From Serratia fonticola (GTDB lineage: Bacteria; Pseudomonadota; Gammaproteobacteria; Enterobacterales; Enterobacteriaceae), in the NCBI RefSeq assembly GCF_001006005.1, contig NZ_CP011254.1:4898001-4962000 (forward strand): a DNA stretch of 64,000 bases. Reading direction: 5' to 3'. Numbering within the stretch: the first letter of the stretch is position 1; the number at the start of each line of letters is the position of its first letter. Shown here one piece after another: positions 9,501-17,549 of the stretch. The notes below the pieces were generated by a model that was not told where the DNA came from, ran no database searches, and was given only the letters and a program-made list of their open reading frames with translations. Made by a program: the position numbers and the translations under genes.

Positions 9501-10392
9501 CACGCTCACCGCTCATAAAGATCAGGATATCGCCAGGCCCTTCACGCCCCAATTCGTCTACCGCGTCGAAGATGGCCTGAAGCTGATCGCGTTCGGTATC
9601 GTCGGCGTCGTCTACCACCGGCCGATAACGCACCTCCACGGGATAGGTACGGCCAGAAACCTCAATGATCGGCGCATTGTTGAAGTGGCGAGAAAAGCGC
9701 TGCGGATCGATGGTGGCCGAAGTGATAATCACCTTCAGATCCGGGCGTTTTGGCAACAGCTCCCGCAGGTAACCCAGGATGAAATCGATGTTCAGACTGC
9801 GCTCGTGCGCCTCATCGATGATCAAGGTGTCGTACTGCATCAGCAGGCGATCCTGCTGTATTTCGGCCAGCAAGATCCCGTCGGTCATCAGTTTGACCAG
9901 GGTATTTTCACCTACCTGATCGTTGAAGCGCACCTTGTAGCCGACGCTGCCACCCAGCGGGGTTTCCAGCTCATCGGCAATGCGGTTGGCAACGGTGCGT
10001 GCAGCCAGGCGGCGCGGTTGCGTGTGGCCAATCAGGCCTTTGACGCCGCGCCCTAACTCCAGGCAGATTTTCGGTAGCTGCGTGGTCTTGCCGGAGCCGG
10101 TTTCACCCGCCACGATCACCACTTGATGATCGCGGATGGCGGCAAGAATGTCCTGCTTCTTCTGGCTGACAGGCAGGCTTTCAGGGTAAGTGATTTTCGG
10201 GCACGAGGCCGCGCGGGAGCGCACCTTCTGCAAGGCTTGCTCGATATCACCCGCTATTTCTGTGGCAACCGCCTGTTGAGCTTCGGGGCTTTTGACTTTG
10301 CGCGCACCTTGCAACCGGCGTTGCAGGCGCTGCTGATCACGGAGCATCAAGTCACCCAGTTGGGATGACAATGCCGCGAGCGTAGATTTCAC
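6505..10392 (-). CDS. hrpA: ATP-dependent RNA helicase HrpA (DEAH box)
   Basis: The 1295-residue product is close to the E. coli HrpA length of 1300. It shows motif I GETGSGKTT (96-104), motif II DEAH (193-196), motif III SAT (225-227), and motif VI QRKGRCGR. It has the HA2/OB-type extension and the long HrpA-specific C-terminal region. DEAH helicases of this family unwind RNA; HrpA is linked in E. coli to fimbrial mRNA processing and to rescue of stalled ribosomes. It is a single-gene unit divergent from azoR across a 313-base spacer. The coding strand is unambiguous: a long open frame on the opposite strand (7777-10056) is a composition artefact of this gene. Confidence 0.97.
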   Translation of the reverse strand: MKSTLAALSSQLGDLMLRDQQRLQRRLQGARKVKSPEAQQAVATEIAGDIEQALQKVRSRAASCPKITYPESLPVSQKKQDILAAIRDHQVVIVAGETGSGKTTQLPKICLELGRGVKGLIGHTQPRRLAARTVANRIADELETPLGGSVGYKVRFNDQVGENTLVKLMTDGILLAEIQQDRLLMQYDTLIIDEAHERSLNIDFILGYLRELLPKRPDLKVIITSATIDPQRFSRHFNNAPIIEVSGRTYPVEVRYRPVVDDADDTERDQLQAIFDAVDELGREGPGDILIFMSGEREIRDTADALTKLNLPHTEVLPLYARLSNSEQNRVFQSHHGRRIVLATNVAETSLTVPGIKYVIDPGTARISRYSFRTKVQRLPIEPVSQASANQRKGRCGRVSDGICIRLFSEQDFLSRPAFTDPEILRTNLASVILQMTSLGLGDIAAFPFVEAPDNRNIQDGVRLLEELGAIKTAENGHYQLTPQGRQLAQLPIDPRLARMVLEAQKSGSVREMMIITSALSIQDPRERPMDKQQASDEKHRRFADKDSDFMAFVNLWDYLKEQQKENSSSQFRRLCRNDFLNYLRVREWQDIYTQLRQVVKELGLPVNSVPSDYRSVHTALLSGLLSHIGQKDADKQEFTGARNARFSIFPGSGLFKKPPKWTMVAELVETSRLWGRIAARIEPEWIEPMAQHLVKHHYSEPHWSKSQGAVMASEKVTLFGLPIVAARPVNYSTIDPLLCRELFIRHALVEGDWQTRHPFFAANLKLRAEVEELEHKSRRRDILVDDETLFSFYDQRIPSDVVSGRHFDQWWKTAGKQNAELLNFEKEMLIKDGANKVSALDYPNYWYQGNLKLRLTYQFEPGTDADGVTVHIPLPILNQVEEAGFEWQIPGIRRELVIALIKSLPKPMRRNFVPAPNYAEAFLGRATPLEMPLLDSLERELRRMTGVTVSREDWQWDQVPDHLKMTFRVVGEKHKTLREGKDLAALRAQLKDKVQETLSAVADDGLEQSNLHIWSFGKLPEFYEQKRGGYSVKAYPALVDEKDSVAIRLFDSEQEQQQAMWQGTRRLLLLNIPSPIKYLHEKLPNKAKLGLYFNPYGKVLDLIDDCISCGIDKLIAEHGGPVWAEENFARLQELVRAELNETVVGVAKQVEQILTTVFNINKRLKGRVDISLALALSDIKAQLNGLVYRGFVTNNGWSRLPDTLRYLQAIERRLEKLAIDPHRDRAQMIRVEQVQQAWQQWLNKLPPKRQQDEEVKGVRWMIEELRVSLFAQQLGTPYPISEKRILQTIDQLSA

Positions 10393-11311
<919 letters not shown>

Positions 11312-11408
11312 ATAGCGATACCAGGGCGCAAAGATTGCGCTCTGGGAAGTGAAACACACCTGCAAAATCCGTTTTACCCTCAGAACAATAAGTCGTTTAA
11401 ATTCCGTT

Positions 11409-11431
11409 GCGCGCCTAAGGCGCGCTTTTTT
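11409..11431 (+). terminator. Rho-independent terminator of azoR
   Basis: The hairpin is GCGCGCC-TAA-GGCGCGC followed by six T. The 7-bp GC-only stem with a T-tract is a strong intrinsic terminator on the plus strand. Its tail touches the stop codon of the convergent ydbL. An imperfect second hairpin (GGGCGCAA/TTGCGCTC) lies upstream at about 11322-11346. Confidence 0.9.
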
Positions 11432-11753
11432 ATTTCTGCAACCACTGACCGTTAATGCCACGGACATATTCCCCTGCTGGCGCTCGTGTCACCAGCTTCT
11501 GCCCGGCCATCCGCGCGACTTCATCGATGGCGATATGATTGCTGGCGGCCACCTGCTGATATTTCTCGGCGCGCCCGGCATTGATTTTTTTCACCAACGC
11601 CTGAGTCTCCGCGTCCTGCTTCACCGGAGCGATATAACCACTGAGCGTTTCGCCCACCCGCCCCTGCTGCTTGGCCTCATCCAGCGTCAACGCCTGAGCC
11701 ATCCCGCTGAATAACCAACCGGCGGCAATCAACCACAGATAATGCTTTTTCAT
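11430..11753 (-). CDS. ydbL: YdbL, periplasmic partner of YdbH-YnbE (DUF1318)
   Basis: The 107-residue protein has a signal peptide (MKKHYLWLIAAGWLFSGMAQA, cleavage after AQA), followed by the DUF1318 core with LTLDEAKQQGRVGETLSGY near the mature N-terminus. In E. coli, YdbH, YnbE and YdbL act together: YdbH and YnbE form an intermembrane bridge used for phospholipid traffic to the outer membrane, and YdbL is the periplasmic chaperone-like regulator of that bridge. It is the last gene of ydbH-ynbE-ydbL, 8 bases after ynbE. The stop codon sits inside the azoR terminator tail. Confidence 0.94.
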   Translation of the reverse strand: MKKHYLWLIAAGWLFSGMAQALTLDEAKQQGRVGETLSGYIAPVKQDAETQALVKKINAGRAEKYQQVAASNHIAIDEVARMAGQKLVTRAPAGEYVRGINGQWLQK

Positions 11754-11761
11754 GCTGGCTC

Positions 11762-11959
11762 CTAGAACAGACCGCTTTGGTCTTTCAGCAGGTTCTCAAC
11801 GTCCTTATCCACTTTGATATGGATCTCATGCTCAATTTTGACGTTCATATTGATGGTGATGGGATCTTTAGGCGTCGCCACCTCAATGCGCGGTACACAA
11901 CCGCTCAGCAAGGATGCGCCCAACACGGCTGCCAGCAATGGCCCTGTCGCGTTCTTCAT
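11762..11959 (-). CDS. ynbE: YnbE, small outer-membrane lipoprotein
   Basis: The 65-residue lipoprotein has an n-region and h-region ending in the lipobox LLSGC, with the lipidated Cys at residue 21. The mature part (IEVATPKDPITINMNVKIEHE) is the strand-rich YnbE signature. YnbE is thought to stack beta-strands onto the C-terminus of YdbH to bridge the envelope. Its ATG overlaps the ydbH stop by four bases, so translation is probably coupled. Length equals the family norm of about 61-66. Confidence 0.95.
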   Translation of the reverse strand: MKNATGPLLAAVLGASLLSGCVPRIEVATPKDPITINMNVKIEHEIHIKVDKDVENLLKDQSGLF

Positions 11960-14568
11960 TGTTGTTCCTCGGGTTTAGAGAGCGCCTGCTCCAGCCACTC
12001 TTGTAAATTGTCGCCAAAGCGCAGGCTGCGCCACAGCTGAAACACGTTTTCCTGATGGCTATAGTTAAGGATAACCTCACGCTTGGCATTTTTCTGCGGA
12101 TTTACGCCATCGATATGCGCCTTTAGCGTCAGTTCGCCCAGGTTATCGAGATCGACCCGCGCCTTTGAGCGGTTGATCTCCATGTAGCGTAGCCAGTCGA
12201 TGGCAGCACCGGTGGCCAGGTTATTGCTGCCAATGGCATCGGCCATATCTTTATCCAGCCGCAACGTCATGACCCCCGCATTGGCGATCCAGCCATTTTT
12301 CACCAGCCATTTGGGGTGGTTGAGGAACAGAGGTAACTCACCGTTGATGCGGCCAGACATGGCGAACTGCTTTGGCTTGAGCGCGGTAAACAGCGCGCTG
12401 AGGTCGATTTGATCCAGTTTGAGCACCGCCGCATCATGCTGCGGCATACGTAATGCCGAAAGGCTGATATGACCGTTGAGCATATCTACACCGATATTGC
12501 TCAACGTCAACGGATACGCCTCGCTGTACGGATAGGTGCCTTGCAGATCGGCGGTAATATTCTGCATCTCAAACAGCGTCTTGATGGATTTGATGCGCAG
12601 CATGATCGGCCTTTTGGCCCCAAGCTGCCACAGGTGGTTCTTAAACCGATAGGGCAAGACAAAATCCAGCCCGCTCAATTCGCCGTCTTGCAGCCACATG
12701 CCACCGTTGCGTACCACCCAGTGGCCACCAGCTTCAAACCCCTGCACTCGTGCCGCCGAGAATGCCGACTGTGCATAGAACTCACCCGCGCGCAGTTTGA
12801 TGTTCAGATCGGGTGAAATCAGCGGTTGGAATACCGTTAACGACTGTTTTGGCCACCAGCCTTCCCCGCGCAGACGCTCGCCATCCCAGCGGCCACGCAA
12901 CTTGATTGGCCCAATCTGCTCGGCCTGCAACGCGCCTTGCCATTGAAAACTGTCTGGCCCCGTACCTTGCAACTGCAAATCCAGCACCGAAGCTGGCAAA
13001 TAACTGCCTGCACCAAAACTGGTTTTGTCAGCCACCAGTTGCACACCGCCGGTAAGGCTCGGTGCTTTGACATCCCGCTGCCACTGGATCGGCTGGCTTA
13101 GCGTCATGCGCGGCGTCGCGACCGTGACCATGCCGTATTTCAACCGATCAAAACCGGTAGAAAGACGATCCAGGGTGATGCTGGTGTCCTGCCAACGCCC
13201 ACTGCCTGCGACATCCCATGCAGCTTGTAGCGGTGGTAACTTGCCGTTACCCCAAGAACGCCATTGCCACTGACCATGGTCTGGCCAGAAATCTTGTGCC
13301 TGACCGTCCAGATGCAGCTTGAAGCGCCCCCAGTAACTTTCGCTGGCGCTGATAATCGCCTGCAAACGGCCAGTGATCCCAAGAGCGGTGACTTTTACCC
13401 CAGCCAGCGGCAGCCGAGCCTCTTCCAGCTTCATATCCGGTGCCGGGCTGCCCCAGGCGCGCAGTAATGATCCCGGCTGTAGCACCAGCGTTGGGTTAAG
13501 GATCGAGCCGCTGATAATGCCGGGGATTGACGCCGTAAGCGAGAGATTGGCCAGGTTTGCCTGCCCGGTAAGCTGGAATCCCAGATCGCTGTTGGTCAGG
13601 CTCAGGCTACCCGGCCCCAACGTCAGCACCGCGTTGCCCTTGCCGTTGTGCCCGGCGGTGATCACGTTCAAACGTGCGGTAATTTGGGTTTCGTCAAACC
13701 CCCGGCTCCAGTCATGCAACGCCACATTCAATCCACCACTGAGCGGTTGCTCCAGGTAAGGCCAGCGCCATTCCCCTTTTTCGATGCTGATCTGTTTTGG
13801 CGTTAATGCCCAGGGGAGCGTAGCCAACGGTTGGTCGCTGCCCTTTTCCGTCAGGGTCAACACCCCCTGCTGCTGTTGCCAATGCAAATCCAGCAACAAG
13901 GGTTTTTCCAGATAGGCAGTTTGTATTTCACCTTGCAACGCCCCTTGGGTTGGTAAACTGTCCATATCCAGCGGTATGGTGACTTTGCCTGTCAGTTGCA
14001 CAGGAACCGTGCTGTTGGGTGGCGTGATGCTAAGCTTGCTTAACGTCAGTTGCTGATGTTCATCCAACTGCGCCTCGGCGGTGACGTTCTTGCCTTGATA
14101 ATGCAGCCGTTGGCCAGTGGCCACAGACGACAGCTGCAGTTTACCGGCATAGGCTTGCCATGGGGTAAGCGTGAGAAGATTGATGTTCAGGTCAAACGGC
14201 GGCAGCATCGCTTGCAGTTGGTCTAGCGCCAATGGCGTGCTGTCCCCCTCGGAGGCGGGCAATTTTGACAGGCAGGCGGTATCTACGTCCGCTCGTTCAC
14301 CCTTTAAATGCCAACTTCCCATTTGGTAGGCGAGTTGCAGTTCACTGACATTGGCGATGGCGCAGTCTTGGGCGCTGAACTTCAGCCCATCAAGATGCAA
14401 AGCCCCCTGCTGCCAACGCAAGGGCCCTTGCAAAACCAGCTGGCTACCCTGCGGTAACCAAGGCGCTATCGCACGCGGCAACCAACGAGGTAGGGTTTGC
14501 CACAGCGCGATGATCAACAGGATGATGCCCGCCACGATCGCTACGAATACTTTTAATCTCTTGGTCAT
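11956..14568 (-). CDS. ydbH: YdbH, AsmA-like intermembrane bridge protein
   Basis: I place the start at the ATG ending at 14568 (MTKRLKVFVAIVAGIILLIIALWQ), which begins directly with the N-terminal membrane anchor and gives 870 residues, near the 879 of E. coli YdbH. The longest frame adds 31 residues (to 14661) of non-membrane sequence with no support. After one transmembrane helix (about residues 5-24) the protein is a long periplasmic, beta-rich AsmA/DUF748-like chain. YdbH is partly redundant with TamB and YhdP in phospholipid transport between membranes. It is the first gene of ydbH-ynbE-ydbL, divergent from ldhA. The ribosome site is weak. Confidence 0.93.
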   Translation of the reverse strand: MTKRLKVFVAIVAGIILLIIALWQTLPRWLPRAIAPWLPQGSQLVLQGPLRWQQGALHLDGLKFSAQDCAIANVSELQLAYQMGSWHLKGERADVDTACLSKLPASEGDSTPLALDQLQAMLPPFDLNINLLTLTPWQAYAGKLQLSSVATGQRLHYQGKNVTAEAQLDEHQQLTLSKLSITPPNSTVPVQLTGKVTIPLDMDSLPTQGALQGEIQTAYLEKPLLLDLHWQQQQGVLTLTEKGSDQPLATLPWALTPKQISIEKGEWRWPYLEQPLSGGLNVALHDWSRGFDETQITARLNVITAGHNGKGNAVLTLGPGSLSLTNSDLGFQLTGQANLANLSLTASIPGIISGSILNPTLVLQPGSLLRAWGSPAPDMKLEEARLPLAGVKVTALGITGRLQAIISASESYWGRFKLHLDGQAQDFWPDHGQWQWRSWGNGKLPPLQAAWDVAGSGRWQDTSITLDRLSTGFDRLKYGMVTVATPRMTLSQPIQWQRDVKAPSLTGGVQLVADKTSFGAGSYLPASVLDLQLQGTGPDSFQWQGALQAEQIGPIKLRGRWDGERLRGEGWWPKQSLTVFQPLISPDLNIKLRAGEFYAQSAFSAARVQGFEAGGHWVVRNGGMWLQDGELSGLDFVLPYRFKNHLWQLGAKRPIMLRIKSIKTLFEMQNITADLQGTYPYSEAYPLTLSNIGVDMLNGHISLSALRMPQHDAAVLKLDQIDLSALFTALKPKQFAMSGRINGELPLFLNHPKWLVKNGWIANAGVMTLRLDKDMADAIGSNNLATGAAIDWLRYMEINRSKARVDLDNLGELTLKAHIDGVNPQKNAKREVILNYSHQENVFQLWRSLRFGDNLQEWLEQALSKPEEQQ

Positions 14569-14835
14569 TAAGCGCAGGTTTAGTTCCTGATAAACATCGA
14601 TTAGCCAGGTGCAATGATGACACGGATCCCCTGGCAGGTGAAGGTGAACCCATCTCATCATTTATAGAGCAGGTTTCGCAATTTTGATATTTACCCAGTG
14701 AATATAGAAAATGGCTAATACACTGATTATCTGCATAAAACCCTAAAAGACCTGCGCCGCCACAGGGTGCTAAACCATTGTCGTATTTGGCAAAATATGT
14801 TAATTTGATCACATAATCACGCGGGAGAAACCACG

Positions 14836-15828
14836 ATGAAAATGGCGATTTACAGCACCAAACAGTATGACCGTAAGTATCTTGAATTGGTAAATCAGCA
14901 GTTTGGTTATGAGCTGGAGTTTTTCGACTTTCTGCTAAGCAAGAAAACCGCCAAAACGGCCATCGGCTGTAAGGCCGTGTGCATCTTCGTCAATGACGAC
15001 GGTAGCCGGGAAGTGCTGGAAGAGCTGGCTGCGCTTGGGGTCGAGATCCTCGCCCTGCGTTGTGCCGGGTTCAATAACGTCGATCTGGATGCGGCGAAAG
15101 AGCTGGGTATCAAGGTGGTGCGCGTTCCGGCTTATTCACCTGAAGCCGTAGCCGAACACGCCGTGGGCATGATGATGTGCCTGAACCGCCGCATTCATCG
15201 TGCTTATCAGCGCACCCGCGATGCCAACTTCTCGCTGGAAGGACTGATCGGCTTCAATATGCATAACCGCACCGCCGGGGTGATTGGCACCGGTAAGATC
15301 GGCGTAGCCACCATGCGTATTCTGAAAGGCTTTGGCATGAAGCTCTTGGCCTACGACCCCTACCCAAGCGCGCAGGCGTTAGAACTGGGTGCCGAATATG
15401 TCGATCTTAAAACGCTGTATGCCCAGGCGGACGTGATCACCCTGCACTGTCCGTTAACGCCGGAAAACCATCACCTGCTGAATGCGGACGCGTTTTCCAT
15501 GATGAAGGACGGCGTGATGGTGATTAACACCAGCCGCGGTGCCTTGATCGACTCCTCCGCCGCCATCGATGCCCTCAAACAGCAAAAGATTGGTGCGCTG
15601 GGGATGGACGTATACGAGAACGAACGCGACCTGTTCTTTGAAGACAAATCCAACGATGTGATCCAGGACGACGTTTTCCGCCGCCTGTCCGCCTGCCATA
15701 ACGTGTTGTTTACCGGCCACCAGGCGTTCCTGACGGAAGAGGCGTTGACCAGTATCTCGCAAACCACGTTGAAAAATATTGAACAGCTTGCACGGGGTGA
15801 AGCCTGCCCCAATCAGCTTAATGCCTGA
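14836..15828 (+). CDS. ldhA: NAD-dependent D-lactate dehydrogenase (fermentative)
   Basis: The 330-residue D-2-hydroxyacid dehydrogenase matches E. coli LdhA almost end to end. Features visible are RCAGFNNVDLDAA, the Rossmann loop GVIGTGKIGVATMRIL (about 149-164), the catalytic Arg in NTSRGALID, Glu in VYENERDLFFEDKS, and His in TGHQAFLTEEA. It reduces pyruvate to D-lactate in the cytosol during fermentation. GGGAG lies 8-9 bases upstream of the ATG. The gene is divergent from ydbH and co-directional with hslJ, but a repeat element lies between them, so they may be separately transcribed. Confidence 0.97.
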   Translation: MKMAIYSTKQYDRKYLELVNQQFGYELEFFDFLLSKKTAKTAIGCKAVCIFVNDDGSREVLEELAALGVEILALRCAGFNNVDLDAAKELGIKVVRVPAYSPEAVAEHAVGMMMCLNRRIHRAYQRTRDANFSLEGLIGFNMHNRTAGVIGTGKIGVATMRILKGFGMKLLAYDPYPSAQALELGAEYVDLKTLYAQADVITLHCPLTPENHHLLNADAFSMMKDGVMVINTSRGALIDSSAAIDALKQQKIGALGMDVYENERDLFFEDKSNDVIQDDVFRRLSACHNVLFTGHQAFLTEEALTSISQTTLKNIEQLARGEACPNQLNA

Positions 15829-15873
15829 TGCTTTGGGCGTACTTTACGTCCCTAACTCTCTCAACCTTTTGTA

Positions 15874-15893
15874 GGGGCGCACATGCTGCGCCC
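15874..15893. repeat. Dispersed palindromic repeat (GGGCGCAGCATGC family), copy 1
   Basis: GGGGCGCACATGCTGCGCCC forms a near-perfect hairpin. Related copies occur at 23439-23459 and 33268-33288, a half copy at 21137-21149, and a degenerate relative after sapF at 47633-47650. All are intergenic. Confidence 0.65.
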
Positions 15894-15914
15894 GTTTATC
15901 TTCTGGAAACAATA

Positions 15915-16346
15915 ATGAAAAAACTGATCCCTTTAGCAATGGCCTGTGCGCTATTGGCTGGTTGTGGTTCCGCGCAAACCAAACAACAAACCGTAGTAGA
16001 AAGCGATTTGCTGCATCATAACTTTGTGTTGCAAAGCGTGGATGGTGTGGCGGTTGAGGCGAAACAAGGCAGCGGCCCGAGCATTGAGTTCGGCGAGAAA
16101 ATGAATATTTCCGGGTCTATGTGCAACCGTTTCTTCGGCCAGGGCCAGTTAGAGAACGGCGTGCTAACGGTGAAAAACCTCGCCACTACCCGCATGATGT
16201 GCGCGGATCCACAACGTAACCAATGGGATCAAACCATCGGGACGCTGCTGGCTAACGGTGCAAAAGTCTCACTCAATGGCCAACAGCTGACCCTGAGCGG
16301 CAGCGATCACCAACTGGTGTATACCCTGAAAGACTGGGTTAACTAA
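15915..16346 (+). CDS. hslJ: HslJ heat-inducible META-domain lipoprotein
   Basis: I take the ATG at 15915, giving 143 residues. It begins with a lipoprotein signal (MKKLIPLAMACALLAGC, Cys17); the longer frame to 15828 prepends 29 unrelated residues. The mature part is one META domain (NFVLQSVDGVAVE to LTLSGSDHQLVYTL), including SGSMCNRFFGQGQLENG and a second Cys in MMCADP. E. coli HslJ is a heat-shock-induced lipoprotein linked to novobiocin resistance. The location between ldhA and ydbJ is the same as in E. coli. Confidence 0.93.
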   Translation: MKKLIPLAMACALLAGCGSAQTKQQTVVESDLLHHNFVLQSVDGVAVEAKQGSGPSIEFGEKMNISGSMCNRFFGQGQLENGVLTVKNLATTRMMCADPQRNQWDQTIGTLLANGAKVSLNGQQLTLSGSDHQLVYTLKDWVN

Positions 16347-16353
16347 TTATCCC

Positions 16354-16386
16354 CCCTCACCCCAACCCTCTCCCACAGGGAGAGGG
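16354..16386. repeat. Intergenic repeat with CCCTCTCC-type hairpin, copy 1
   Basis: CCCTCTCCCACAGGGAGAGGG (16366-16386) forms a GC-rich hairpin and is preceded by CCCTCACCCCAACC. The same block occurs in inverted orientation at 31923-31956. It resembles the short repetitive palindromes common between enterobacterial genes and may act as a weak terminator or mRNA stabiliser after hslJ. Confidence 0.6.
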
Positions 16387-16456
16387 AGCTGGTACGGTGA
16401 TGTAGGTAACAATGGTTGCCAACCTGTAGCAACCTTACGTCCGGGATAAAATGGCC

Positions 16457-16714
16457 TTACCGGGCACAGGCTCCACCGCCCAGCGCCGACTCTTCGCACT
16501 GTTTGCCGTTCGGCATCTGACACATTCTGAGCGTATCGCCGTTGAGCGAATGAGCAATGGTGGTTACTCCGCCCACGCTGGCACAGCTTTCGCTGGTAGG
16601 TATCGCACCAATATTGGCACTGGTGGCGATCTGCTGTGGTTCTTGGTTGTTATTACTGCTGCAGGCAGCCAAAGAGAGTATGGCGCCGGCAAGCAGCCAT
16701 TTTGCTGAGATCAT
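16457..16714 (-). CDS. ydbJ: YdbJ-like DUF333 lipoprotein
   Basis: Starting at the ATG ending at 16714, the protein has 85 residues and begins with a lipoprotein signal (MISAKWLLAGAILSLAAC, Cys18). AGGGG lies upstream. The longer frame to 16777 lacks a signal-like start. The mature domain fits DUF333: Cys and GG near residues 46-52 (SCASVGG), then MCQMPNGKQCEESAL with paired cysteines. E. coli has ydbJ at this position between hslJ and ydbK. Function is unknown. The start overlaps the stop of a 43-codon upstream frame (see findings). Confidence 0.82.
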   Translation of the reverse strand: MISAKWLLAGAILSLAACSSNNNQEPQQIATSANIGAIPTSESCASVGGVTTIAHSLNGDTLRMCQMPNGKQCEESALGGGACAR

Positions 16715-16918
16715 TATTCGTACCCCTGAACCGAAACGATGCTGTGTAATTTTGCCATTGCTGATAACCCGAGCCACTGGAACGATGGGCCCGTTTGGTT
16801 ATCTTTGATGTCCACCCGTTGAGCTTCAAGTTGCCGCCTATTCATCTCATCAACAAGCGGCAACCGGAAAGACAACTTTAGTAATCTAGCTTGTTAGCTT
16901 AATAATAGAAATATGATT

Positions 16919-16941
16919 AGCCATTAATTTGGCTTTTTTTT
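16919..16941 (+). terminator. Orphan intrinsic terminator on the plus strand
   Basis: AGCCA-TTAATT-TGGCT followed by eight T reads as an intrinsic terminator on the plus strand only. Both flanking genes (ydbJ and the EmrE-like gene) are on the minus strand, so no annotated transcript would use it. It may end a plus-strand small RNA or a long hslJ transcript reading antisense through ydbJ. Confidence 0.55.
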
Positions 16942-16966
16942 GACCTGAAAGCATTTTAGCTCCCGA

Positions 16967-17299
16967 TCAGTGCCCTGCCGACTTGGAGAGCAGATTGATC
17001 ACCAGCACCCCGGCAATAATCAGCCCCATACCAACCACCGCAGGCAAATCCAGCTTCTGCTGGTAAATAAACACCGCGGCAATAGACACCAGCACGATCC
17101 CCAATCCGGACCAGATGGCATAGACAATCCCCAGCGGCATGGTTTTTACCACCATCGAAAGCCCCCAAAATGCTACCGCGTAACCCAACACGACAAACAC
17201 CGATGGCCACAAGCGGGTAAACCCTTCAGAGGCTTTCAGCAAGGTGGTGGCGATCACTTCGGCGATAATCGCCATAGCTAAATAGATAAATGCGGTCAT
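16967..17299 (-). CDS. emrE: EmrE-like small multidrug resistance transporter
   Basis: Starting at the ATG ending at 17299 the protein is 110 residues, the length of EmrE, with GAAG as ribosome site. The longest frame (to 17395) adds 32 residues of charged sequence that do not fit the family. Four transmembrane helices are evident. The essential Glu14 is in AIIAEVIATTLLK, and SEGFTRLWPSV and YAIWSGLGIVL match EmrE closely. SMR proteins are antiparallel dimers that exchange protons for quaternary ammonium compounds and similar cations. The sequence is EmrE-like rather than Gdx/SugE-like, and I saw no guanidine-riboswitch motif upstream. Confidence 0.88.
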   Translation of the reverse strand: MTAFIYLAMAIIAEVIATTLLKASEGFTRLWPSVFVVLGYAVAFWGLSMVVKTMPLGIVYAIWSGLGIVLVSIAAVFIYQQKLDLPAVVGMGLIIAGVLVINLLSKSAGH

Positions 17300-17549
17300 T
17301 TTCAACTTCTTCTTTCTGTTTCGCGTCACATCAATATGAAACGCGGAGATTAAATTAGCGTTACATCGCGGCAACGCTTTACCATTACGCTGCAAATAGT
17401 AATTATTTTTTAACGAAATATCACCTTACATCCGGATTTTGTGCGTCACACAAATGCGATAAAGCACAAATAACCCCCTCTGTTAGACTTTACTGATGAT
17501 TATAAGAAGCTGACTTTTGCAGCTTTGTGAGCACAGAAAGGTACTGCAG

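Noticed and set aside
7777..10056. Very long open frame (759 codons) on the plus strand
   Set aside because: It lies entirely opposite hrpA, whose helicase motifs are intact. It has no domain pattern and reflects codon bias of the real gene.
17300..17549. Expected MicC small RNA or a guanidine riboswitch near nifJ and the SMR gene
   Set aside because: No MicC-like 5' sequence and no terminator in this spacer, and the SMR protein is EmrE-type with no guanidine-II motif pair. A TTTGTG/CACAAA dyad at 17438-17454 was seen but could not be assigned.
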